Source: Prevotella sp. E9-3 (GTDB lineage Bacteria; Bacteroidota; Bacteroidia; Bacteroidales; Bacteroidaceae). From it: DNA of 64,000 bases. The position numbers and the translations under genes are program-made. Shown here piece by piece: positions 16,968-23,870 of this stretch. Location: contig NZ_CP091786.1 in the NCBI RefSeq assembly GCF_022024015.1, forward strand, positions 992,001 through 1,056,000. The letters run 5' to 3'. The notes beneath the pieces were generated by a model. That model had not been told where the DNA came from and made no database searches. It was given only the letters and a program-made list of their open reading frames with translations. Every line of letters starts with the position of its first letter. Position 1 is the stretch's first letter.

Positions 16968-19007
16968 ATGAAACAACTTTTTCTCTTGCTTTTATCATTA
17001 ATGGGGATGGTCACTGTGACTGATGCCCAATATGTAAAACTGACCGACCTGCCAACTCTCTATATAGAAACTTTCGACGGAAATGGTATCTATAGCAAAG
17101 ATGTCTATGAATATTGTCGTTTCCATTATGTTGATGAGGCTGGCACCGTTGAGTTTTTTGACTCGGTATCTATTCGTGGCCGAGGCAATTCTACTTGGAA
17201 CATGGCGAAAAAACCTTATAGGATAAAATTCCTAAACAAAGAAAAGTTTCTGGGTACTGGCTATGCCAAATGTAAGAAATGGACACTGCTGGCCAATGCC
17301 GGTGATAAAACGATGATTCGGAATGCTGTCACCTCGGCTATGGGCGATTTCTGTGCCAATCTTCATGAAGCAGGGAAACCTAAATCTCTGCCATTCAATC
17401 CCGCTGCAAAGTTTATTGATTTGGTGTTGAATAATGATTATCTGGGAACCTATCAGATCAGCGATTTCGTTGACGTTCGCCCTCATCGAGTTAATATCAT
17501 GGAACAGAACGTGCCCTTAGGCGCTGATGATGATATTACGGGTGGCTATTTGCTCGAAGTCGATGGATTCCGTGATGGCAATTGGTTCAACACTTCTTCC
17601 TATGGCGCTCCTGTACGTATTCACTATCCTGATGATGAAGAAATAGAATATCGTCAGACGAATTACATCAAGAACCATGTGAACAAGTTTGATCAGGCGC
17701 TGAAGTCTGATAAGTTTGATGATCCTACTAAGGGCTATCGGGCTTATGTTGATTCCTTGTCGCTTATAGACTGGTATATCTGTACTGAAGTGAGTGCCAA
17801 TATTGACGGCTTCTATAGTACCTATTTCTATAAAGAACGTGGCGATGACCGTTTGTTCTTCGGACCACTATGGGACTATGACATAGCTTATAATAATGAT
17901 CAGCGTGTGCGTAGTGAGAAAGGACTGGTCAGTTCGGTCAACTCACTGATGGTGGATATAGCCTATTCCGGTTCGCGCGAATGGGTACGCCGCATGTGGG
18001 AAGATACTTGGTTTCAGAAAAAGGTTTACCATCGATATGAAGAATTGTTGAAGGCTGGTCTTGTTGACTATATGCATGGTAAGATAGACAGTCTTCAGCA
18101 AGTGCTTAGTAGGTCGCAGCAACTGAACTATGAGAAGTGGGGAATCAGTAAGAAAATGTATCATGAGATGGTTCTCTATAGTAGTTACGATCAGTATATC
18201 GATGATTTGAAAACCTTTATCACCGATCATTGTAGCTACTTGAAGCAGGCCTTTGCCAATCGCAAGCCTGACGAGCCCACACCGCCTTTTGTGCCTGATG
18301 ACTTCTACTATCATATAGTCAATGTGAAGTCGTTGAAGGCTATGGAGGTGACCAATAACAATGTGGTACAATATACTAACGATAATACTCGCGAAAGTGA
18401 AGATTGGATACTAAAGGACCTTGGCGATAATACGTTCATGATTGTTAACCGTCTTACCAATAAGGCTTTGAACGATCCCACTCAGGGGACTTCTACTGCC
18501 ACCACAAATGTGGGGACACAACTCAACGTGGCTACGCCAGATGATACAGACACTCGCCAACACTGGCAACTATTGCCTCAAGGAACGGCAGGTTATTATA
18601 ATCTCTTGAATGTCTATTCACAGCATATTGCCAATTTGAGAGGTGGTAGTTCTGATAATAATGCCGCTGTGTTGAGTTATACCAATGATGCCCGTAACGG
18701 TGAGAGTCAAAACCGCCTTTGGTATATTGTGGCCAATGGCGAACTGCCTTCCGAGCTAACTGGTGTTGAGACTGTTGAGCCCGATGAATATGCACTGGCC
18801 TACAATCCGTCTTCTCAGGTGTTGCATTTCGGCTCTTCCACTCCTGATGGTCTTTCATTTACGGTCAATGTCCATGCAATGAATGGCATGCTCGTTGGTA
18901 CGTTCCAGGCCAACGAGTCATTTGAAATGAAAAACCAGCCAACGGGTATCTATATCGTCAGCTGGTGTGTGGGAGGTAAAAACCGTTCTGTGAAATTCAG
19001 AAAATAG
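16968..19007 (+). CDS. secreted CotH-family kinase with ricin-like domain and sorting tail
   Basis: 679 residues. The signal peptide ends near TDAQ at residue 21. Residues about 50-410 are a CotH kinase domain, an atypical protein-kinase fold first known from Bacillus spore coats. Features are SIRGRGNSTWNMAKKPYRIKF, LANAGDKTMIRNAV and the metal-binding FGPLWDYDIAY. Residues about 442-585 look like a ricin-type beta-trefoil carbohydrate-binding domain (FYYHIVNVKSLKAMEV, HWQLLPQGTAGYYNL). The last 60 residues fit a type IX secretion sorting domain (MNGMLVGTFQ, GIYIVSW, KFRK). It probably phosphorylates an extracellular target on a glycan-rich surface; the target is unknown. Confidence 0.85.
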   Translation: MKQLFLLLLSLMGMVTVTDAQYVKLTDLPTLYIETFDGNGIYSKDVYEYCRFHYVDEAGTVEFFDSVSIRGRGNSTWNMAKKPYRIKFLNKEKFLGTGYAKCKKWTLLANAGDKTMIRNAVTSAMGDFCANLHEAGKPKSLPFNPAAKFIDLVLNNDYLGTYQISDFVDVRPHRVNIMEQNVPLGADDDITGGYLLEVDGFRDGNWFNTSSYGAPVRIHYPDDEEIEYRQTNYIKNHVNKFDQALKSDKFDDPTKGYRAYVDSLSLIDWYICTEVSANIDGFYSTYFYKERGDDRLFFGPLWDYDIAYNNDQRVRSEKGLVSSVNSLMVDIAYSGSREWVRRMWEDTWFQKKVYHRYEELLKAGLVDYMHGKIDSLQQVLSRSQQLNYEKWGISKKMYHEMVLYSSYDQYIDDLKTFITDHCSYLKQAFANRKPDEPTPPFVPDDFYYHIVNVKSLKAMEVTNNNVVQYTNDNTRESEDWILKDLGDNTFMIVNRLTNKALNDPTQGTSTATTNVGTQLNVATPDDTDTRQHWQLLPQGTAGYYNLLNVYSQHIANLRGGSSDNNAAVLSYTNDARNGESQNRLWYIVANGELPSELTGVETVEPDEYALAYNPSSQVLHFGSSTPDGLSFTVNVHAMNGMLVGTFQANESFEMKNQPTGIYIVSWCVGGKNRSVKFRK

Positions 19008-19024
19008 TCTATAGCTTTCCCGAA

Positions 19025-20377
19025 TTATTCTTTCATAAGGAACTGCTTGAAATCTTCGAAATTCTTTGACATTTCGATACTCTGCTTCTTACCCTTCATG
19101 AAAGCTTGCAGACGCTCGGGAATCTCAATGTCTAATCCAAGAATCTCGTCAACCTTTTCCTTGAATTTTGCTGGGTGGGCGGTTTCGCAGAAAATGCCTA
19201 TTTCACCAGGTTTCAGCTGTTCTTCCAATGCGCGATAGCCACATGCACCGTGTGGATCGAGAATATACCCCGTCTCAGCATAACATTCGCGCATGGCCTC
19301 TTTAATCTGCTCGTCGCTATAAGTGGCTCCGCTGATGAGGCTTGTGATGCGTTGGTGTGTCTCTTCGGCTGATAGTTTGCCATTCTCGCTGTAAAGGTTG
19401 ATGATTCGGGCAAAATTTGAGGGGTCACCAACATCCATTGCATTAGCTAAAGTCTGCTTAGATGGCTTAGGATTGTATTGTCCTGTTTGCAGATAGTTGT
19501 AGAAAATATCGTTGGCATTATTGGCTGCAATGAAACGTTTAACAGGTAGTCCCATCTTGTGGCCGAACAAAGCAGAGCAGATGTTGCCAAAGTTGCCTGA
19601 AGGCACACACATTACTAATTGAGAGTTGAGAGGTGAGAGTTGAGAAGTAATTTGAGCCACCGCATTGAAGTAATAGAATGCCTGTGGCAGAAAGCGGGCC
19701 ACGTTGATAGAGTTGGCCGAGGTGAGTTTCATGTGCTTGTTCAGTTCTTCGTCCATGAACGCGCTCTTCACCAAGCGCTGACAGTCGTCGAACACACCGT
19801 CCACTTCAATAGCTGTGATGTTCTGTCCCAATGTGGTGAACTGACATTCCTGAATAGGACTCACCTTGCCCTTTGGGTAGAGCACATACACGTGGATGCC
19901 TTCAACACCTAAGAATCCGTTGGCCACAGCCGAGCCCGTGTCGCCAGAAGTAGCAACAAGCACATTGATCAGACCATTACCCTTATCTTTCAGGGCGCTC
20001 TTATTGTTCTGAGTGAAATACCTCAGCATCCTGGCCATGAACCTTGCACCTACATCTTTGAATGCCAGTGTTGGTCCATGAAACAGTTCCAGTGAATAAA
20101 TGTTCTCTTTGACTTTCTTGATGGGACATTCAAACTGCAAGGTGTCGTAAACCAGATCTTGCAGACTGTCGCCGTCTATGTCTTCGCCAAAGAAAGCATC
20201 GGCCACATTGTAGGCAATATCCTGAAACTTCATGTTGGGCATGTTCTCAAAAAATGCCTTAGACAGAGGGTTAATCCGTTCGGGCATGTAGAGCCCGCGA
20301 TCTTCGGCTAGTCCTTTTACCACTGCTTTCTCGAGCGTGGCCATTGGCGCTTTACCATTAGTGCTGTAGTATTGCAT
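19025..20377 (-). CDS. thrC: threonine synthase
   Basis: 450 residues. It converts O-phosphohomoserine to threonine with PLP, the last step of threonine synthesis. The PLP lysine is in HGPTLAFKDVGARF, followed by ATSGDTGSAV and the phosphate-binding VPSGNFGNICSALF. The N-terminal YYSTNGKAP start is typical. Unusually, the loop just before VPSGNFGN reads TSQLSPLNSQLVM, encoded by a heptanucleotide repeat (19619-19646). The gene has its own promoter and is separated from thrA by two unrelated genes. Confidence 0.95.
   Translation of the reverse strand: MQYYSTNGKAPMATLEKAVVKGLAEDRGLYMPERINPLSKAFFENMPNMKFQDIAYNVADAFFGEDIDGDSLQDLVYDTLQFECPIKKVKENIYSLELFHGPTLAFKDVGARFMARMLRYFTQNNKSALKDKGNGLINVLVATSGDTGSAVANGFLGVEGIHVYVLYPKGKVSPIQECQFTTLGQNITAIEVDGVFDDCQRLVKSAFMDEELNKHMKLTSANSINVARFLPQAFYYFNAVAQITSQLSPLNSQLVMCVPSGNFGNICSALFGHKMGLPVKRFIAANNANDIFYNYLQTGQYNPKPSKQTLANAMDVGDPSNFARIINLYSENGKLSAEETHQRITSLISGATYSDEQIKEAMRECYAETGYILDPHGACGYRALEEQLKPGEIGIFCETAHPAKFKEKVDEILGLDIEIPERLQAFMKGKKQSIEMSKNFEDFKQFLMKE
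19619..19646. repeat. heptanucleotide repeat inside thrC
   Basis: TTGAGAG, TTGAGAG, GTGAGAG, TTGAGAA end to end, 28 bases, coding (on the minus strand) for part of a surface loop. The reading frame is intact. Confidence 0.75.
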
Positions 20378-20408
20378 ATTCTGATTTTTGATTATAGTTT
20401 CTGCCCTG

Positions 20409-20439
20409 CAAAGGTACGATTAAGACAGAACAATACAAA
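20409..20439 (-). promoter_or_regulatory. promoter of thrC
   Basis: On the minus strand TTTG (complement of 20436-20439), 19 bases, TACCTTTG (complement of 20409-20416). The start codon is 32 bases away, so thrC does not depend on thrA transcription. Confidence 0.8.
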
Positions 20440-20677
20440 GAAAATCTTTTTCTTTTTTTTCTTTTTATGTAATGCTCTGTGATTAGACTGAGTGAGGCAA
20501 CTGTCAGCCGTGCAATTTGGCGGACAATTCTGGAGGCTTCAGTGATGCATCCTTCAGAATTTTTGAATAAATAGTTAATTATTGGAAAAACGGACAAAAT
20601 GAGGTGGAAATATGTTGGAACAACGACAAACTTAATTTATAGACCAGATATGGATGGACTGAAATGATAAATAGAGA

Positions 20678-20704
20678 CACGGGGCGCAATCGCTGCGCCC
20701 CGTG
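20678..20704 (-). terminator. hairpin after the lipocalin-like gene
   Basis: A perfect 11-bp GC-rich stem (20678-20688, 20694-20704) with a 5-base loop, 32 bp past the stop of the gene at 20736. The tail on the minus strand is only moderately T-rich. The rest of 20440-20677 holds nothing recognised. Confidence 0.6.
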
Positions 20705-20735
20705 CCGTTACTGCAGTTCTATTATTTACTAACTT

Positions 20736-21236
20736 TTATTTGAACATGTTTTGCTTGATTGTCTGCTGTACATCGGCAGGTGTGTCCTTGTACTTGCAGC
20801 AGTTCACTATATATCTCACCACCTTGTTGGGCAGTTCAGTTAGCTTCACCCATTCTTGGTTCAGATTCTTCCAGCGACCTTTGAAATGAGTGTTGTCAAT
20901 CATCATCATTTCCTCGGGCTTAACTGCGGGACGCCCCATCTCGCTATAAACACCGTTCTTGAAAGTGTAGGTTCCGTACTCATGAGGCAGCACCACAATC
21001 TTGCCTTCTTTTGAGAGAGCAATCTCAGCGCATGCGTATTCGCCATCGGCACCATAGTACTTAAACTGCGTGTAGCCGCTCGCTTTGCCGCAGATGCGTA
21101 ACTTCTCGCCATCCCACTGCATTTTCTCAAGCATCCAAACACCAATAAGTTCCTTGTCGGCCACTTTCGTACTTTGGGCGCATACTTGCATAGCACTCAT
21201 AAGTGCCATTGCCATTACTAACACCATTTTTCTCAT
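20736..21236 (-). CDS. small secreted lipocalin-like protein (DUF4488-like)
   Basis: 166 residues with a cleavable signal peptide ending at VCAQ (about residue 21) and no lipobox. The mature part starts with a lipocalin-like GVWMLEKMQWDGEKL strand pattern and continues with a beta-rich GTYTFKNGVYSEMGR, as in DUF4488 proteins of Bacteroidales. The same GxWMLxxxEL opening is found in the extracellular part of the neighbouring HTH regulator, so the two may bind the same kind of ligand. Its promoter carries phased TTTGCAA sites. Function unknown. Confidence 0.6.
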   Translation of the reverse strand: MRKMVLVMAMALMSAMQVCAQSTKVADKELIGVWMLEKMQWDGEKLRICGKASGYTQFKYYGADGEYACAEIALSKEGKIVVLPHEYGTYTFKNGVYSEMGRPAVKPEEMMMIDNTHFKGRWKNLNQEWVKLTELPNKVVRYIVNCCKYKDTPADVQQTIKQNMFK

Positions 21237-21284
21237 GTGTCTTGATTTTTTTATGGGTTAAACATCATGTGAATTAATACGTCG

Positions 21285-21292
21285 CAAAAGTA
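21285..21292 (-). promoter_or_regulatory. -7 box of the lipocalin-like gene
   Basis: On the minus strand TACTTTTG (complement of 21285-21292), about 50 bases upstream of the start codon. The TTTGCAA array begins 33 bases further upstream. Confidence 0.6.
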
Positions 21293-21324
21293 CAGGCTTT
21301 TGGCCAACAGACCAAGTTTTTCAG

Positions 21325-21364
21325 CTTGCATCTGCTTTGCAAGCATTTTGCAATTCGTTTGCAA
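21325..21364 (-). promoter_or_regulatory. phased TTTGCAA sites, 11-bp period, four copies
   Basis: CTTGCAT at 21325, TTTGCAA at 21336, 21347 and 21358, each exactly 11 bp after the previous, so all face the same side of the helix. They lie upstream of the lipocalin-like gene promoter, where an activator would bind. Confidence 0.65.
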
Positions 21365-21375
21365 GTGTACCTTTG

Positions 21376-22398
21376 CTACATTGACAGGATAAACTCGTCC
21401 CAATCGCGTGCACCGCCTTTTTTGCCAAACACCTTTTTATATAAACGACTACGCACGGTGCTGATGGTGCTCATGTCTCGCATTAGTACTGTTGCAATAT
21501 CTTTGGGAGCTATGCGGAGCTTGATGAGCAGGCACGACTGAAACTCCAGTTCTGACATTGGATAAATACCGCGCAGCTGACTGCAAAAGCCGGGATATAC
21601 CATCTTTAGGAGTTGTTCTGCCTGTTGCCAGTCTTCTTCCTTCAGTCGCTGTCCGTTGGTTATACGTCGGTAAAAGGTAGCGTATTCGTCGGAAACAAAA
21701 AATGTTTTTTCCACGGTCTCCACGGCTTTTCTTACGGTTGAAGGCCGATTCTCCTGCACCTCTTGTATCTGTCGTAATTGTAGTTGAAGCTGTCGTTTCG
21801 CCCTGCGATTGATGATGGCTAACCGTACAGACACCAGTGCGATGACAGCGATGAGCAACGAGACACAGGCAATCCATACGATGGTTCTTTCCTGTCGCCG
21901 TTCTTTGGCTGAGAGCACGTAGCGGCTATTGTCGGCATTCTCGTCTTTTATGGCCGTATCAATTATATTACAGATCTCGTTGCTCCATTCTTGAAAGATG
22001 TCGTCGTCGCGAACACTGGTATAAATCACACCGCTGCGCTGAATAGTGATGGTGCTGTCGTTGCAGATGGTGAGAGGGTGCGGATCTCCGTCCTCCAGAT
22101 AGAGCAGTTCACCGCCTCCCTTGTCTATTAGTGTCACTTGGGCAATCGCTTTTGGCCTAATGACCAGTCCTGTCGGAGTGGTAGCCAGTCGGCATTCATA
22201 GAGCATACTGTCGCTGGTGTAAATATGGCAAAGTGTGCCATCACCTTCTCTTGTGTAGTTCAATTCGCGTCCCATAGGAAGTTCTACGTGCTGTAACATC
22301 CATGCACCATGAAGGAAATATGCCCGCTCATTCTTCCTTGCGTCGCCACAGGAAAGGAGAAACAGGCATACGGTGAGTAGCAAAAGAGAATTCTTCAT
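21376..22398 (-). CDS. membrane-spanning regulator with extracellular lipocalin-like domain and cytoplasmic HTH
   Basis: 340 residues. A lipoprotein-type signal (LLSCG, Cys17) is followed by an extracytoplasmic domain at about 25-160 beginning GAWMLQHVELPMG. A single membrane helix spans about 173-195 and a basic coiled coil 197-218. The cytoplasmic C-terminus at about 284-325 has a helix-turn-helix of LuxR-like type (APKDIATVLMRDMSTISTVRSRLYKK). This is a one-component sensor: ligand outside, DNA binding inside, no phosphotransfer. Both its own promoter and that of the next gene carry TTTGCAA/TTTGCAT sites, suggesting autoregulation. The ligand is unknown. It lies between threonine genes but is probably independent of them. 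Confidence 0.75.
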   Translation of the reverse strand: MKNSLLLLTVCLFLLSCGDARKNERAYFLHGAWMLQHVELPMGRELNYTREGDGTLCHIYTSDSMLYECRLATTPTGLVIRPKAIAQVTLIDKGGGELLYLEDGDPHPLTICNDSTITIQRSGVIYTSVRDDDIFQEWSNEICNIIDTAIKDENADNSRYVLSAKERRQERTIVWIACVSLLIAVIALVSVRLAIINRRAKRQLQLQLRQIQEVQENRPSTVRKAVETVEKTFFVSDEYATFYRRITNGQRLKEEDWQQAEQLLKMVYPGFCSQLRGIYPMSELEFQSCLLIKLRIAPKDIATVLMRDMSTISTVRSRLYKKVFGKKGGARDWDEFILSM

Positions 22399-22414
22399 CT
22401 TTTTCTTTTTTGCG

Positions 22415-22422
22415 CAAAGATA
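22415..22422 (-). promoter_or_regulatory. -7 box of the HTH regulator gene
   Basis: On the minus strand TATCTTTG (complement of 22415-22422), 17 bases before the start codon. Confidence 0.65.
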
Positions 22423-22456
22423 CTATTTTTTTTGCACAAAAATGGATTCATTCTAC

Positions 22457-22474
22457 TTTGCATTTTATTTGCAT
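22457..22474 (-). promoter_or_regulatory. phased TTTGCAT sites at the HTH regulator promoter
   Basis: TTTGCAT at 22457 and at 22468, 11 bp apart, starting 35 bases upstream of the -7 box. A further TTTGCAC occurs at 22431. Position and period match the array of the neighbouring gene. Confidence 0.6.
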
Positions 22475-22617
22475 TACTTCTTTTTGATGATTCCTATGAT
22501 GATGAGCAGATAGCCGAAAAGGCAGAGTTTGGGGCAACGACATTCCTGCGCGTGGAGAAAATGTTGGGATTGAACTACTGTTCGCTGCTTCCTGAACCTG
22601 CCATCGTTAGCGAGCGG

Positions 22618-23865
22618 TCATGATATCTTCATGAACTCCTTCATGAACTCGTTCAGGCGCAAGAGACCGTAGCCGCCGCTGACGCAGGATAGTTCATCGT
22701 AGTGTTGAACCTCGTCTGGTTCTATTCCTTTATAATAGATAAGGAAGGGAACTGGCTCGTTGACATGGATGCGCAACTCGACAGGGGTGGGGTGGTCGGG
22801 AAGAACTGCCATGCAAACGGGCTCATTCATTTTCTCAATAGCTTCATAGATTGGCTTGATGAGGCGCTGGTCCAAGTAATTGATGGCACGCAGTTTCAAG
22901 TCGAGGTCACCGTCGTGGCCAGCTTCGTCGGTAGCTTCTACATGAACAAAGACAAAGTCATCTTTCTTCAGCGCCTCAATAGCTGCTTCGGCCTTTCCTT
23001 CGTAATTTGTGTCGGCCAAACCTGTAGCACCCTCCACTTTGATGATGCGGAGTCCGGCATAGCGGCCAATACCCTGAATGAGGTCAACGGCAGAGATAAC
23101 AGAGCCAGTCTTGATTTGCGGATACTGCTCCATGAGTGTCTGCATGGAAGGACGATAACCGCCGCTCCATGGCCAGATACTGTTGGCTTGGCGTTCTCCT
23201 TGTTTTGCTCTCTCAATATTATAGGGGTGCTTGACTAATAATTCTTGTGACCTTAGGATAAGGTTATTGAGAAGGTCGGCAGTTTCTTGCGCCTCCTGTT
23301 CGTAACCTTTTTCAGATTTCACTAACAGAGGTCTCCACTCTTCGTTTGGATGATCGTGGGGTGGAGCACAAGTGATATGTTTGTTGCCACCCTTCATGAT
23401 AAGTAGATGGCGGTACTGTATGCCACAAATGAATTTCACACGTTCGCATCCCTCTTGCTCGTTGATGGGTTTTGCCAGTGTCTCGTTCAGGTAGTCAATG
23501 AGCACTCGGGCATTCTCAGTTTCCAGGTTGCCACCATTGTGGGTGATAATCTTTCCGTCTTCAAGAGTGATGATGTTGCAGCGCAGGGCCAAATCGTCGT
23601 CGGCCATATCATAGCCAATGGAAGCTGCCTCCAACGGGCCACGGCCTTCATAAACTTTATTCAGGTCGTAACCAAGGATAGCTGTATTTGCAACTTCACT
23701 GCCAGGAGGAAATCCCTCGGGAACGGTGATGAGCCGTCCTGTACGCCCCTTTTTTGCCAGTAAGTCCATCATCGGTTTGTCGGCATACTGAAGAAGAGTT
23801 TTTCCTCCAAGGCGTTCAACGGCATGATCGGCCATGCCATCGCCCAAAATGATAACGTGCTTCAT
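22618..23865 (-). CDS. phosphoglycerate mutase-like protein, probable homoserine kinase
   Basis: 415 residues of the cofactor-independent (archaeal-type) phosphoglycerate mutase family, alkaline phosphatase superfamily. Metal-binding and catalytic elements are visible: ILGDGMAD at the start, PPGSEVANTAILGYD near residue 53, and HVEATDEAGHDGDLDLK. It follows thrA by 5 bp. A standard GHMP-type thrB is absent from the visible locus, and members of this family next to thrA/thrC in Bacteroidales are considered to act as homoserine kinase. So the likely reaction is homoserine to O-phosphohomoserine. Glycolytic mutase activity is the alternative. Confidence 0.8.
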   Translation of the reverse strand: MKHVIILGDGMADHAVERLGGKTLLQYADKPMMDLLAKKGRTGRLITVPEGFPPGSEVANTAILGYDLNKVYEGRGPLEAASIGYDMADDDLALRCNIITLEDGKIITHNGGNLETENARVLIDYLNETLAKPINEQEGCERVKFICGIQYRHLLIMKGGNKHITCAPPHDHPNEEWRPLLVKSEKGYEQEAQETADLLNNLILRSQELLVKHPYNIERAKQGERQANSIWPWSGGYRPSMQTLMEQYPQIKTGSVISAVDLIQGIGRYAGLRIIKVEGATGLADTNYEGKAEAAIEALKKDDFVFVHVEATDEAGHDGDLDLKLRAINYLDQRLIKPIYEAIEKMNEPVCMAVLPDHPTPVELRIHVNEPVPFLIYYKGIEPDEVQHYDELSCVSGGYGLLRLNEFMKEFMKIS

Positions 23866-23870
23866 GACCT

